Positions 1-8,541 of a stretch of 64,000 nt of DNA are shown here, piece by piece. The stretch lies in NCBI GenBank assembly GCA_046756945.1, contig JBHHXI010000001.1, positions 16,508 to 80,507 of the forward strand. The letters are read 5' to 3'. This DNA comes from JACZQZ01 sp046756945. Lineage in GTDB: Bacteria > Pseudomonadota > Alphaproteobacteria > Rhodospirillales > 2-02-FULL-58-16. The notes below the pieces were generated by a model that saw only the letters and a list, made by a program, of their open reading frames with translations, made no database searches and was not told the DNA's origin. Both the position numbers and the translations under genes were made by a program. Position 1 is the stretch's first letter, and every line of letters begins with the position of its first letter.

Positions 1-195
1 CGTGACTACTTAAGAGATTATTCAATAAGCCCCTGCGTGCCTGCTTTTTTTGGAATTCCCCCCCCATGCGTCGGTGGATTCAAATTTACAGAGCGGACCA
101 CGCCGTGGCAACGTGTCCGAATAGGGAACGTCGAAAAAATATTGGAAAAAATTTTTCGCCAGGGGTCCGCGCCCACGATTTTGCGGTCCGCGCAC
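1..195. other. AT-rich spacer beyond rpsT, no gene seen
   Basis: This stretch lies downstream of rpsT on the minus strand. It holds an A/T-rich block at 131-157 that includes a 13-bp palindrome at 145-157, and no convincing reading frame. In many alphaproteobacteria dnaA follows rpsT, so dnaA may lie just left of the window and this may carry its promoter; that is inference. No TTATCCACA-type DnaA box was seen. Confidence 0.4.
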
Positions 196-229
196 AAAAA
201 AAAGGGCCGCATGAATCAGGACGCGGCCC
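196..229 (-). terminator. Rho-independent terminator of rpsT
   Basis: Read on the minus strand, a 7-bp stem (GGGCCGC at 223-229 pairing with GCGGCCC at 204-210) encloses a 12-nt loop. It is followed at once by eight T residues (196-203). It starts 29 nt past the rpsT stop. This is the clearest intrinsic terminator in the window. Confidence 0.9.
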
Positions 230-258
230 GCATCGCAACGTGTTTCGCGTTTCGCGTT

Positions 259-525
259 TCAGGCCGCCATGCCCTTGATCCTGGACGACAACCGCGAGAG
301 TTTGCGCGACACCGTGTTGCGGTGGAACAAACCTTTGTTGACGCCCCGCATCAACTCCGGCTGGGCGGCGCGGAACGCGGCCATCGCCTGTTCCTTGTCG
401 CCGCTCGCGATGGCCCGCTCCACGGTGCGCAGAAAGGTGCGGATGCGGCTCAGCCTGGCGCCTCTGACCGCGGTGCGGCGCTTGGTTTGACGGATGCGTT
501 TCTTCGCCGAGTCGTGGGTGGCCAT
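259..525 (-). CDS. rpsT: 30S ribosomal protein S20
   Basis: An 88-residue basic protein that binds 16S rRNA in the small subunit. It begins [17 protein letters not shown], has the alternating Lys/Arg helices of S20, and ends near a conserved SRLSSRIK segment, which matches the family's usual length. The ATG at 525 was chosen because upstream in-frame codons do not resemble S20. A strong terminator follows at 196-229. The gene lies next to an enoyl-CoA hydratase gene, and in relatives dnaA is on its other side. Confidence 0.97.
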   Translation of the reverse strand: MATHDSAKKRIRQTKRRTAVRGARLSRIRTFLRTVERAIASGDKEQAMAAFRAAQPELMRGVNKGLFHRNTVSRKLSRLSSRIKGMAA

Positions 526-654
526 CGAGCAACCTGTAGCCGGTGATCGGGAAAAGGAAGGCCGGCTTATATCTCCGGCACCCGGTCCCGTCAACCCCGC
601 GTGTGGGAGACGGGCACGGGGCAGCCACGGACGCGCCGCCCGGGCCGGGGCCGG

Positions 655-1431
655 TCATTTGTTTGTAAACTTGGGCTGGCGTTTCCCGGCGAACGCCGCC
701 ATGCCCTCTTTCTGATCCTCGGTGGCGAAGGTGGCGTGGAACAGGCGGCGCTCGAAGCGGATGCCTTCGGAAAGGCTCGTCTCATAGGCGCGGTTGACCG
801 CCTCCTTGATCATCAGCACGGCGGGCCTGGACATCCCGGCGATGGTCTCGGCCGTCTTCAGCGCCTCTTCCACCAGCCCGGCCACGGGCACGATACGGCT
901 GACCAGGCCGATGCGCTCGGCTTCCTCGGCGTCCATCATGCGTCCCGTCAGGCACATCTCCATGGCCTTGGACTTGCCCGCCAGGCGGGCCAGGCGCTGG
1001 GTGCCGCCGGCGCCGGGCATGGTGCCGAGGGTGATTTCGGGCTGGCCGAACCTGGCGTTGTCGGCGGCAAGAACGAAGTCGCACATCATGGCGATCTCGC
1101 ACCCGCCGCCCAGGGCATAGCCGGCCACCGCCGCGATGACCGGCTTGCGGCAGGCGGCGATGCGCTCCCAGTCCCGGGTGATGAAATCATCGAGATAGGC
1201 GTCGATAAAGGTCTTGTCCTGCATCTCCTTGATGTCCGCCCCGGCGGCGAAGGCCTTGTCGTTGCCGGTAATCACCATGGCCCCCACGCCGTCGTCGGCC
1301 TCAAAGGAATCGAGGGCGTGCTCGAGCTCCGCGATGAGGGCCGCGTTCAGGGCGTTGAGCGCCTTCGCGCGATTGAGGGTGATCAGGCCGACGCGGCCTT
1401 TCTTCTCGGCGATGATGTTCTCATAGGCCAT
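655..1431 (-). CDS. Enoyl-CoA hydratase (crotonase family)
   Basis: A 258-residue crotonase that should add water to trans-2-enoyl-CoA in beta-oxidation. The oxyanion-hole region is seen as AAGADIKEM (about 62-70). Both catalytic glutamates of the rat enzyme have counterparts: E112 in [11 protein letters not shown] and E132 in [13 protein letters not shown]. The ATG at 1431 has a GAGGAGG ribosome site just upstream. It follows the secreted-protein gene at 1443 by 11 nt and is probably cotranscribed with it. Crotonases vary in substrate, so the exact acyl chain cannot be told, but the twin-Glu arrangement supports true hydratase activity. Confidence 0.92.
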   Translation of the reverse strand: MAYENIIAEKKGRVGLITLNRAKALNALNAALIAELEHALDSFEADDGVGAMVITGNDKAFAAGADIKEMQDKTFIDAYLDDFITRDWERIAACRKPVIAAVAGYALGGGCEIAMMCDFVLAADNARFGQPEITLGTMPGAGGTQRLARLAGKSKAMEMCLTGRMMDAEEAERIGLVSRIVPVAGLVEEALKTAETIAGMSRPAVLMIKEAVNRAYETSLSEGIRFERRLFHATFATEDQKEGMAAFAGKRQPKFTNK

Positions 1432-1442
1432 CGGGCCCCTCC

Positions 1443-1895
1443 TCACGGTTTTTCGGGACGGCCGCCGCCGGTGGAGTTCCCCCCGGCCTTCGCCGGCGAC
1501 AGGGCGAAGCGCACGGTGAGGGCCGACGCAGGGCCGGCCTTGCCGGGGGAGAATTCCAGGACCAGGATTTCGTCTTCGCGGAGGAAGGCGGTCTCGCCCG
1601 CGCGCCTCCAGCCAAGCTGCGGCAGGGTGGCGGCGTAGAAATCCAACACCTGGGCCCGGGACACCGCGCCCGACGCATAGGCCTCGACGATGCGCCCGGC
1701 GGCCGTGTCGAAGACCATCCGCCCGGCGGCGTCCTCTTCCAGACCGGGCATCAGCGGCAGGTCCTCGATGCCGCCGACGAAGGCGACCGTGCCTTGCCCG
1801 GCGGCGCGGTCCGCCGCGTCGACCTCCGCCCAGCCGAGGGCGGCGGCGCAAACGGCGGCGGCGAGCAGCGGGGCGCGGCGGAGCGGGTGTGTCAT
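1443..1895 (-). CDS. Secreted protein of unknown function
   Basis: A 150-residue protein that starts [20 protein letters not shown], a typical Sec signal peptide with likely cleavage after about residue 28 (VDA-AD). The mature part has a compact region around 40-130 with the pieces [24 protein letters not shown] and [14 protein letters not shown]. The last segment resembles small periplasmic proteins that bind or compare other molecules, but no family could be named. It lies 11 nt upstream of the enoyl-CoA hydratase start and 15 nt past the mutM stop. The minus-strand order is therefore mutM, this gene, hydratase, rpsT. Function is unknown. Confidence 0.75.
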   Translation of the reverse strand: MTHPLRRAPLLAAAVCAAALGWAEVDAADRAAGQGTVAFVGGIEDLPLMPGLEEDAAGRMVFDTAAGRIVEAYASGAVSRAQVLDFYAATLPQLGWRRAGETAFLREDEILVLEFSPGKAGPASALTVRFALSPAKAGGNSTGGGRPEKP

Positions 1896-1910
1896 GGCGT
1901 GGCTATTACA

Positions 1911-2753
1911 TCAGCGCTGGCGGGTCGCACAATAGAAAGTCGAACGTCCCGACTGCACGATGCGGCGGATGCCGCGGGTTTTGGCGCGGTCGCAGTCGCA
2001 TCCCGGACACGGCTCGCCGGCGCGCCCGTAGACGGCGAAGCGGTGCTGGAAATAGCCCAGTTCCCCGGACGGCTGGCGGTGATCGCGCAAGGTGGAGCCG
2101 CCGGCCGCGATGGCGTCGGCCAGCACCGCGCGGATGGCGGCGGCCAGGCGCCCGGCCCTCTGCCCCTTGACCGTCATCGCCTTGCGCTTCGGGGACAGGC
2201 CGGCGCGGAAAAGGCTTTCGCTGACGTAGATGTTGCCCAGGCCGGCGACGACGGCCTGGTCCATGAGCGCCGTCTTGATCGGCCCGTTCCGGCGCCCAAG
2301 CAGCGCCGCCATCGCGGCTCCGTCGAACGCCGCGTCCAGGGGCTCCGGCCCGAGGCCGGCGAGCAGGGGATGGCCGGAAAGCCCGTCGCCGCGGGCCAGG
2401 GCCATCAGGCCGAAGCGGCGCGGGTCGCAGAAGCGGATGGTGGCGCCGGCGTCGGTCTCGAAGACCACGTGGTCGTGGGGCTCCGGGGGCGGCGGGCCGT
2501 CGCCAAAGACCTTGATCCGGCCCGACATGCCCATGTGCACGATCAGCACCGCGCCGTCGTCCAGGAACATCAGGAGGAACTTGCCCCGCCGGCCGATCTC
2601 GAGGACCCGGCGTCCCCGGGTGCGCCGGGCGAAGTCGGCGGGCAGGGGCCGGCGCAGGTCGGGACGGCGCGCCGTCACCCGGCGCAGGACGCGGCCCTCG
2701 AGCACGGGCGCCAGGCCGCGGCGTATGGTTTCGACCTCCGGTAATTCGGGCAT
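1911..2753 (-). CDS. mutM: Formamidopyrimidine-DNA glycosylase (Fpg/MutM)
   Basis: A 280-residue base-excision-repair glycosylase/AP lyase that removes 8-oxoguanine and formamidopyrimidines. The N-terminus PELPEVET supplies the catalytic Pro2 and Glu3. K58 in RRGKF and the HMGMSGR loop (73-79) are present. The C-terminal zinc finger is odd: Cys249, Cys252 and Cys275 are present, but the fourth ligand is Arg278 (CGC) in the ending CATRQR. An extra Cys254 follows the first pair, and the finger loop is longer than usual. The ATG is fixed by the essential Pro2. The gene is divergent from ubiE. Confidence 0.95.
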   Translation of the reverse strand: MPELPEVETIRRGLAPVLEGRVLRRVTARRPDLRRPLPADFARRTRGRRVLEIGRRGKFLLMFLDDGAVLIVHMGMSGRIKVFGDGPPPPEPHDHVVFETDAGATIRFCDPRRFGLMALARGDGLSGHPLLAGLGPEPLDAAFDGAAMAALLGRRNGPIKTALMDQAVVAGLGNIYVSESLFRAGLSPKRKAMTVKGQRAGRLAAAIRAVLADAIAAGGSTLRDHRQPSGELGYFQHRFAVYGRAGEPCPGCDCDRAKTRGIRRIVQSGRSTFYCATRQR

Positions 2754-2824
2754 GGATAGACGCCTCTGTCCTCGCGCAGGCCGTAAGGTAGCGCGCCCGC
2801 GCGCCTTGCGCTATGGTCGGGTCC

Positions 2825-3601
2825 ATGCCCCGGCAGCAAAAAGAAAACGGGGACGCCCCGGGAGGCGGGCCCGTCACCCACTTCGGATTCCAGAGCGTGC
2901 CCGAGGGCGAGAAGGCGTCCCTCGTGCGGGACGTCTTCGGCAGCGTGGCCACCCGCTACGACCTCATGAACGACCTCATGAGCCTGGGCGCCCACCGCCT
3001 GTGGAAGGCGGCCATGATGGACTGGCTGAACCCGCGCCCGGGGATGACGCTTCTGGACGTGGGCGGCGGCACCGGCGACATCGCGTTCCGGTTCCGCGAG
3101 CGCGGCGGCGGTCCTGTGTTCGTCTGCGACATCACCACCGGCATGGTGGCGGTGGGGCGCGACCGCGCCGTCGACCGGGGAATGCTCGACGGAATCACCT
3201 GGATCTGCGGCGACGGCGAGTGCCTGCCCGTCGCCGACGGTTCCGTGGACGCCTATACGACGGCGTTCTGCATCCGCAACGTGACCCACATTTCCCGGGT
3301 GCTGGCCGAAGCGCGGCGGGTGCTCAGGCCCGGCGGGCGGTTCCTGTGCCTGGAGTTCAGCCGCCTCGCCGTGCCGGCCCTGGACGGATTGTACGACTCG
3401 TACTCCTTCCGGGTGCTGCCGGCCCTGGGCCAGGCGGTGGCCGGCGATCGCGCCGCCTATCGCTATCTGGCGGAAAGCATCCGGCGCTTTCCCGCCCAGG
3501 AACCGTTCGCCGCCATGATCGCCGAGGCGGGCCTGAGCCAGGTCACCTACCGCAACCTGGCCGGCGGCATCGCGGCCCTGCATTCGGGGTGGCGGATCTA
3601 G
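2825..3601 (+). CDS. ubiE: Ubiquinone/menaquinone C-methyltransferase UbiE
   Basis: A class I SAM methyltransferase of 258 residues. It methylates the ring of demethylmenaquinol or 2-methoxy-6-polyprenyl-benzoquinol in quinone synthesis. Family signatures are RYDLMNDLMS (about 40-49), the SAM loop LDVGGGTGDIAF, and the motif AFCIRNVTHI. An earlier in-frame ATG lies at 2813; 2825 was chosen because homologs have a short tail before HFGF. It is divergent from mutM. Relatives usually have ubiB between ubiE and coaBC, but here only 147 nt of non-coding DNA follow. Confidence 0.93.
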   Translation: MPRQQKENGDAPGGGPVTHFGFQSVPEGEKASLVRDVFGSVATRYDLMNDLMSLGAHRLWKAAMMDWLNPRPGMTLLDVGGGTGDIAFRFRERGGGPVFVCDITTGMVAVGRDRAVDRGMLDGITWICGDGECLPVADGSVDAYTTAFCIRNVTHISRVLAEARRVLRPGGRFLCLEFSRLAVPALDGLYDSYSFRVLPALGQAVAGDRAAYRYLAESIRRFPAQEPFAAMIAEAGLSQVTYRNLAGGIAALHSGWRI

Positions 3602-3680
3602 CCGATACAGGGCACCGGGAAATCCCCGATCCGGGCGCGGCCCGGACGGAACGGGACAGGACACTGGCGTAACGCGGGGG

Positions 3681-3708
3681 TTGCACCGTGGGCCGCGCCA
3701 GATTATCT
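3681..3708 (+). promoter_or_regulatory. Candidate sigma-70 promoter for coaBC-dut run
   Basis: TTGCAC (3681-3686), a 16-nt spacer, and TTATCT (3703-3708) lie 40 nt before the coaBC start in a locally AT-rich patch. The -10 is weak, so this is only a candidate. Confidence 0.35.
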
Positions 3709-3748
3709 TAATCACACAACTTATTAGTTAAATTTCCGCGGAGGCCCC

Positions 3749-4957
3749 GTGGGCGAAGGCAAACGCATTCTGTTGATCGTTTCCGGCGGCATCGCGGCCT
3801 ACAAGTGCCTCGACGCCATCCGCCGGCTGCGCGAGCACGGGTTCGCCGTCCGCTGCATCCTGACCCGGGCGGGGGCGGAATTCGTCACCCCCCTATCGCT
3901 GGCCGCGCTCAGCCAGGACAAGGTCTACGGGGACCTGTTCTCGCTCACCGATGAAAGCGAGATGGGGCACATCGAGCTCTCCCGGGACGCCGACCTGGTG
4001 CTGGTGGCGCCCGCCACCACCAATATCCTGGCCAAGATGGCGGCGGGCATCGCCGACGATCTGGCGACCACCGCGTTGCTCGCCACCGACAAGCCGGTGA
4101 TGGTGGCGCCGGCCATGAACGTGCGCATGTGGGAGCACGCCGCCACGCGGGCCAACCTGGCGACCCTGGAAGAGCGCGGCGTGCTCCGCGTCGGCCCCAC
4201 CGAGGGCGACATGGCGTGCGGCGAGTGGGGCATGGGCCGCATGGCGGAGGCGGACGACATCGTCGCCGCCGTGGAAGCCTTTTTTCGTCCCAACGGCCGG
4301 CTGAAGGGCCGCCGCGCCCTGGTCACCAGCGGTCCCACCCACGAGGCCATAGACAGCGTGCGCTACATGGCCAACCACTCCTCGGGCAAGCAGGGCCACG
4401 CCATCGCCGCCGCCCTGGCGCGCCTGGGAGCGGACACGACCCTGGTCTCCGGGCCCACCGGACAGCCCGACCCGCCGGGGGTGGCGGTGGTGCGCGTCGA
4501 ATCGGCGGTCGAAATGCTGGAGGCCTGCGAACACGCCCTGCCCGTGGACGCCGCGGTGCTGGCGGCGGCCGTCGCCGACTGGCGCGTCGCCGACCCGGTG
4601 GCGGGCAAGATCAAGAAGAAGGCCGCGCCGGCCGGCCCGACCCTGATCCTGACCGAGAACCCGGACATCCTGGCGGCCTTGGGCAACGGCGGCGGCCGCC
4701 GCCCCGAACTGGTGATCGGCTTCGCCGCGGAAACGGAGTCGGTGGTCGAGAACGCCGTCGCCAAGCGCACCGCCAAGCGGTGCGACTGGATCCTCGCCAA
4801 CGATGTCTCGCCGGGCACCGGCACCTTCGGCGGCGACACCAACACCGTGCACCTTGTCTCCGCGGACGGCGTCGAGGACTGGCCGACGCTGACCAAACAG
4901 GCGGTGGCCGAGCGTCTGGCCGAGCGCATCGCCGACGCCCTGGACGTGGCGCGGTGA
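3749..4957 (+). CDS. coaBC: Bifunctional CoaBC: PPC synthetase/decarboxylase
   Basis: A 402-residue two-domain enzyme of coenzyme A synthesis. The N-terminal flavin decarboxylase half has the SGGIAAYK nucleotide loop, the active-site His74 (MGHIELSR), the PAMN motif (121-124) and the reactive Cys157 in [10 protein letters not shown]. The C-terminal synthetase half begins near [15 protein letters not shown] and carries ENPDIL and the KIKKK lysines. The start is GTG at 3749 behind GCGGAGG. Its stop overlaps the dut GTG in a GTGA unit, implying translational coupling. Confidence 0.95.
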   Translation: MGEGKRILLIVSGGIAAYKCLDAIRRLREHGFAVRCILTRAGAEFVTPLSLAALSQDKVYGDLFSLTDESEMGHIELSRDADLVLVAPATTNILAKMAAGIADDLATTALLATDKPVMVAPAMNVRMWEHAATRANLATLEERGVLRVGPTEGDMACGEWGMGRMAEADDIVAAVEAFFRPNGRLKGRRALVTSGPTHEAIDSVRYMANHSSGKQGHAIAAALARLGADTTLVSGPTGQPDPPGVAVVRVESAVEMLEACEHALPVDAAVLAAAVADWRVADPVAGKIKKKAAPAGPTLILTENPDILAALGNGGGRRPELVIGFAAETESVVENAVAKRTAKRCDWILANDVSPGTGTFGGDTNTVHLVSADGVEDWPTLTKQAVAERLAERIADALDVAR

Positions 4958-5436
4958 GCCCCCTCGCCGTCCCCATCCGGCGGCTGCCCCACGGCGCCGG
5001 GCTGCCGCTGCCGGCCTGCGCCACCGCCATGAGCGCCGGGGTCGACCTGCTGGCGGCGGTGAGCGAGCCGGTGGTCCTGGAGCCCGGGGGGCGGGCGGCG
5101 ATCCCGTCGGGCATCGCCATCGCCCTGCCGCCGGGCTACGAGGCGCAGGTGCGGCCGCGCTCGGGCCTGGCGACGAAGCACGGAATCACGGTGCTCAACA
5201 GCCCCGGCACCATCGACGCCGACTATCGCGGCGAGATCGGCGTCATCCTGGTCAACCTGGGCGACGCGCCGTTCGCCATCGAACGCGGCATGCGCATCGC
5301 CCAGATGGTGGTGGCGCCGGTCAACGCCGTGGCCTGGCGCGAGGTCGATTCCCTACCGGCAAGCGGCCGCGGAGACGGCGGTTTCGGCTCCACCGGCACG
5401 GAAGCCGCGGCGACGGGAACCAAGGGAAGAGGCTGA
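4954..5436 (+). CDS. dut: dUTP diphosphatase
   Basis: A 160-residue trimeric dUTPase that hydrolyses dUTP to dUMP and pyrophosphate, keeping uracil out of DNA and feeding dTMP synthesis. The five family motifs run in order: [43 protein letters not shown] and [11 protein letters not shown]. The start is GTG at 4954, overlapping the coaBC stop. The stop codon overlaps the ATG of the Rrf2 gene at 5436, so coaBC, dut and the regulator are tightly coupled. The C-terminal tail runs about 15 residues past the last motif. Confidence 0.95.
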   Translation: MSPLAVPIRRLPHGAGLPLPACATAMSAGVDLLAAVSEPVVLEPGGRAAIPSGIAIALPPGYEAQVRPRSGLATKHGITVLNSPGTIDADYRGEIGVILVNLGDAPFAIERGMRIAQMVVAPVNAVAWREVDSLPASGRGDGGFGSTGTEAAATGTKGRG

Positions 5437-5891
5437 TGTTGCGCCTGTCGAAGAAAATGCTGTTTGCCATCGAGGCGGTCCTGGACATCGCCTACCACGC
5501 CGCCGGCGCGCCGGTGCAAAGCCGCGAGATCACCCGGCGCCAGGGCATTCCCCGGCGCTATCTGGAACAGGCGCTGCAGCAGTTGGTGCGCGAAGGCGTT
5601 CTGATCGGTGTCCGCGGGCCCCGGGGCGGCTACCGGCTGGCGCGCGAACGGCGGCGGATCTCGGTCGGCGACGTCGTCCGCGTGGTGCGCAGCATGGAGC
5701 CGGGCGAAAACCTGCCGACGGACGCCGGCGGATCGGACCTGGGCCGCACCGTCGTCCAGCCGCTGTGGGCCGAACTGCACGAAGATGTCATGGCGCGTCT
5801 CGATTCGGTGACCATCGACGACCTGTGCACCCAGGCCGACCACGCGGGCGTCGACAGCGAAGGGCGGCGGAACCTGGACTTCTCGATCTGA
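5436..5891 (+). CDS. Rrf2-family transcriptional regulator without Fe-S cysteines
   Basis: A 151-residue winged-helix regulator. The N-terminal [19 protein letters not shown] and the wing RGPRGGYRLAR are typical of Rrf2 proteins. It lacks the three-cysteine cluster of IscR, NsrR and RirA; the only Cys is near residue 130. It therefore probably does not hold an iron-sulfur cluster. That is the state of CymR, a Rrf2 protein that in Firmicutes controls sulfur genes together with CysK. The gene overlaps dut by 1 nt and cysK starts 74 nt downstream. A role in regulating cysteine synthesis is inferred. Confidence 0.85.
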   Translation: MLRLSKKMLFAIEAVLDIAYHAAGAPVQSREITRRQGIPRRYLEQALQQLVREGVLIGVRGPRGGYRLARERRRISVGDVVRVVRSMEPGENLPTDAGGSDLGRTVVQPLWAELHEDVMARLDSVTIDDLCTQADHAGVDSEGRRNLDFSI

Positions 5892-5965
5892 TCCGCGGGC
5901 TTGCCGTGAGCCGCCGCCCGGGCGGACGGCCGACGCAAAAAGGTGTATGGTAGCCGACCGTTGAC

Positions 5966-6976
5966 ATGACCAAACAACAGGCAGCGATCCCCCTTTCCGC
6001 CACGCCCGAGTTCCGCGGCCGCATCTACGGCGGCATCCTGGACACCGTCGGCGCCACGCCGCTGGTGCGCCTGAGCAAGCTGGCGGCCGACGCCGGGTGC
6101 AAGGCCGACATCGTGGCGAAATGCGAGTTTTTCAATCCCATGGCCTCGGTCAAGGACCGCATCGGCCTGGCCATGGTCGAAGCCGCCGAGGCCGAGGGCC
6201 GCATCGGCCCGGGCACGGTGCTGGTCGAACCGACCTCGGGCAACACCGGCATAGCCCTGGCCTTCGTCTGCGCCGCCAAGGGCTACCGCCTCATCCTCAC
6301 GGTGCCGGAAAGCATGTCCGGGGAACGGCGCAAGATGCTGGCGCTGCTCGGCGCCGAAACCGAATTGACGCCGACATCCCGGGGCATGGCCGGGGCCGTG
6401 CGGCGGGCCAAGGAGCTGGTCGAGGAACTGCCCAACGCGGTCATGCTCCAGCAGTTCGAGAACCCCGCCAACCCCGAAATCCACCGCCGCACCACGGCCG
6501 AGGAGATCTGGCGCGACACCGGGGGCGAAGTGGACGTGGTGGTCAGCGGCGTGGGCACCGGGGGAACCCTGACCGGGGTCGCCGAGGTCATCAAGGCGCG
6601 CAAGCCCGGCTTCCGGATGATCGCCGTCGAGCCCGAGGACAGCCCGGTGCTGTCGTGCGGCCTGCCCGGCCCCCACGACATCCAGGGCATCGGCGCCGGC
6701 TTCGTTCCCAAGGTGCTGAACCGGGCCATGATCGACGAGATCCTGAGGATCGGCAACGAGACCGCCCTTGCCACGGCGCGCAAGGTGGCGCGCCTCGAGG
6801 GCCTGCCCGTCGGCATCTCGTCGGGCGCCGCCCTGGCCGCGGCCCTCGAGCTGAGCGAGCGGCCGGCAATGCGGGGCAAGATGATCGTCGCCATCCTGGC
6901 CGATTTCGCCGAGCGCTATCTGTCCACCGCCCTGTTCGATAATCTGGAACGGAGCGCCGGAAAGGGCGGCACGTAG
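5966..6976 (+). CDS. cysK: Cysteine synthase (O-acetylserine sulfhydrylase)
   Basis: A 336-residue PLP enzyme that makes L-cysteine from O-acetylserine and sulfide. The PLP lysine is K63 in ASVKDRIG, the substrate loop TSGNTGIA is at 90-97, the phosphate-binding glycine run [10 protein letters not shown] lies near 195, and GISSGAA is near the C-terminus. An N-terminal extension of about 20 residues precedes the usual start region. It lies between a Rrf2 regulator and moeB (19-nt gap), so it probably belongs to a sulfur operon. CysK versus CysM type cannot be settled by eye. Confidence 0.93.
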   Translation: MTKQQAAIPLSATPEFRGRIYGGILDTVGATPLVRLSKLAADAGCKADIVAKCEFFNPMASVKDRIGLAMVEAAEAEGRIGPGTVLVEPTSGNTGIALAFVCAAKGYRLILTVPESMSGERRKMLALLGAETELTPTSRGMAGAVRRAKELVEELPNAVMLQQFENPANPEIHRRTTAEEIWRDTGGEVDVVVSGVGTGGTLTGVAEVIKARKPGFRMIAVEPEDSPVLSCGLPGPHDIQGIGAGFVPKVLNRAMIDEILRIGNETALATARKVARLEGLPVGISSGAALAAALELSERPAMRGKMIVAILADFAERYLSTALFDNLERSAGKGGT

Positions 6977-6995
6977 CAGCCGGGCGCGGGCCCCC

Positions 6996-7808
6996 ATGGA
7001 ATTCAGCGAAAACCAGATCCAGCGGTATGCACGCCATATCCTCCTCGACGAGGTGGGCGGCGAGGGACAGGCCCGGCTGCTCGACGCCAAGGTCCTGGTG
7101 ATCGGCGCCGGCGGCCTGGGTTCGCCGGTGCTCCTCTATCTGGCGGCCGCCGGGGTGGGCACGCTGGGCGTGGTCGACGACGACGTGGTCGACCTGAGCA
7201 ACCTGCAGCGCCAGGTGATCCACTCCACCGCCAGCATCGGCCGGCCCAAGGTGGAAAGCGCCGGCGACACCTTGCGCGCCATCAACCCGGACGTGCGGCT
7301 CGTCGCCCACCACGAGCGCATCGACGCCCAGAACGCCCTGGCGCTGATCTCCGGCTACGACCTGGTGGCCGACGGCAGCGACAATTTCCCGACCCGCTTC
7401 CTGGTCAACGACGCCTGCTATTTCGCCCGCAAGCCCCTGGTGTCCGGGGCGATTCTCCGGTTCGACGGCCAGGTCGCCACGTTCAAGGCCTACGAAGCCG
7501 GGGACAACCCGTGCTACCGCTGCCTTTTCCGCGAGGCGCCGCCGCCCGGCCAGATCCCGTCCTGCGCCGAAGCCGGCGTGCTGGGGGCGCTGTGCGGCAT
7601 GATCGGATCGCTGCAGGCCACCGAGACCCTGAAGGAGCTGCTGGGTATCGGCGACAGCGTTTCCGGGTCGCTGATCATCTACGACGCGCTCGGCGCCACC
7701 TTCCGCAAGATCAAGGTGAAGCGGGACCCGGGCTGCCCGCTGTGCGGAGAGAACCCCGCCATCACCGATCTCTCGGCCCACGAGACGGGAGACGACCGTG
7801 CCTGCTGA
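6996..7808 (+). CDS. moeB: MoeB/ThiF-family adenylyltransferase
   Basis: A 270-residue E1-like enzyme that adenylates the C-terminal glycine of a ubiquitin-like sulfur carrier such as MoaD or ThiS. The nucleotide loop GAGGLGSP (37-44), DLSNLQRQV and DGSDNFPTR are present. The structural zinc pairs CYRC and CPLC are both intact. No C-terminal rhodanese domain is present, so it is MoeB-like rather than MoeZ-like. It sits between cysK and a DsrE-like gene, whose GTG start overlaps its end by 11 nt. No sulfur-carrier gene is next to it. Confidence 0.92.
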   Translation: MEFSENQIQRYARHILLDEVGGEGQARLLDAKVLVIGAGGLGSPVLLYLAAAGVGTLGVVDDDVVDLSNLQRQVIHSTASIGRPKVESAGDTLRAINPDVRLVAHHERIDAQNALALISGYDLVADGSDNFPTRFLVNDACYFARKPLVSGAILRFDGQVATFKAYEAGDNPCYRCLFREAPPPGQIPSCAEAGVLGALCGMIGSLQATETLKELLGIGDSVSGSLIIYDALGATFRKIKVKRDPGCPLCGENPAITDLSAHETGDDRAC

Positions 7809-8250
7809 GGACGGGGCGCCCGGCCGCCCGGACAAGCTTTCGATCATCGTCTATTCGGGCGAGTTCGACAAAGTCCATTACGCGCTCGCCCTGGCCAGCT
7901 CGGCCGTGGCGACGAACCAGGCGGCGACACTGTTCTTCACCATGGGGGCGTGCCGCGCCCTGTTGCGCGCCGGCGCCGACGGCACCCCCGGCTGGCACAC
8001 CCTCGGCGCCGGGCCGGGCGGTGCGGCGGCGGAGATCGACCGCGACTACGCCCGGCTGGGCGTCGCCACCTTCGACGAGCTATTCTCCGCCTGCGTGGAA
8101 CTGGGGGTCCGCTTCATCGTCTGCGAGATGGGCCTGCGCGCCGCCGGCATCGAGCCCGAGGACCTGCGCGACGACCTGAGCATCGACACCGCCGGCATCG
8201 TCACCTTCCTTGGCGACGCGTCGAAGGACGGCGCGATGCTGTTGGTTTGA
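7798..8250 (+). CDS. DsrE-family sulfur-transfer-like protein
   Basis: A 150-residue DsrE/DsrF-like protein. LSIIVYSGEFDKVHYALALA resembles the first strand-helix of the fold, FFTMGACRALL the second, and a conserved cysteine lies in RFIVCEMGLRA (about residue 104), where related proteins carry their persulfide cysteine. The start is GTG at 7798, overlapping moeB by 11 nt. Family members shuttle sulfur or act as accessory proteins; with cysK and moeB beside it a role in sulfur trafficking is likely but inferred. An array of hairpins follows the gene. Confidence 0.82.
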   Translation: MPAEDGAPGRPDKLSIIVYSGEFDKVHYALALASSAVATNQAATLFFTMGACRALLRAGADGTPGWHTLGAGPGGAAAEIDRDYARLGVATFDELFSACVELGVRFIVCEMGLRAAGIEPEDLRDDLSIDTAGIVTFLGDASKDGAMLLV

Positions 8251-8293
8251 CCGGCGCCGAAACCCTTCCCCAAAAACGTGAATGGCCGGGGGC

Positions 8294-8443
8294 AAAGGGG
8301 CGTTGCCCCTTTGAATCCCCACCAAGGGCCGGCGGCCCTTGGAATCCGATTAACGGGGTCCAGGGGTTTTGCAAACCCCTGGCGGGGGGCGTCGGGGGCG
8401 GCCTGCCTTCGCCGAAGCGAAGCTCCGGCTTCGCGCAGGCAGG
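8294..8443. repeat. Array of consecutive intergenic hairpins
   Basis: Four inverted repeats follow one another after the DsrE gene. AAAGGGGC/GCCCCTTT is at 8294-8312 (loop GTT), CCAAGGGCC/GGCCCTTGG at 8322-8342 (loop GGC), and a 10-bp stem starting CCAGGGGTTT at 8360-8382 (3-nt loop). An imperfect CCTGCC/GGCAGG hairpin lies at 8402-8443. The first two are each followed by GAATCC or AATCC. The layout looks like a dispersed intergenic repeat, and it may also end the cysK operon transcript. Confidence 0.8.
8391..8418 (+). repeat. Dispersed repeat, copy 1
   Basis: The piece beginning GTCGGGGGCGGCCTGCCT recurs with small changes at 10490-10517, on the same strand. The two copies flank the aminotransferase IV and hydroxyacid dehydrogenase genes. 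Confidence 0.55.
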
Positions 8444-8541
8444 AGCCCCCCCCGACCGTCGTCAGGCCACATCAGGGGCAACGGCGCGCTCCGCGACTAC
8501 GCCATCGCGGCCGGCGCCTTTTCGTCCGCCTCTCGCCTTCT

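Noticed and set aside
601..1638. Long open frames opposite known genes, for example across the enoyl-CoA hydratase
   Set aside because: They mirror well-identified genes, contain no domains, and are expected in GC-rich DNA.
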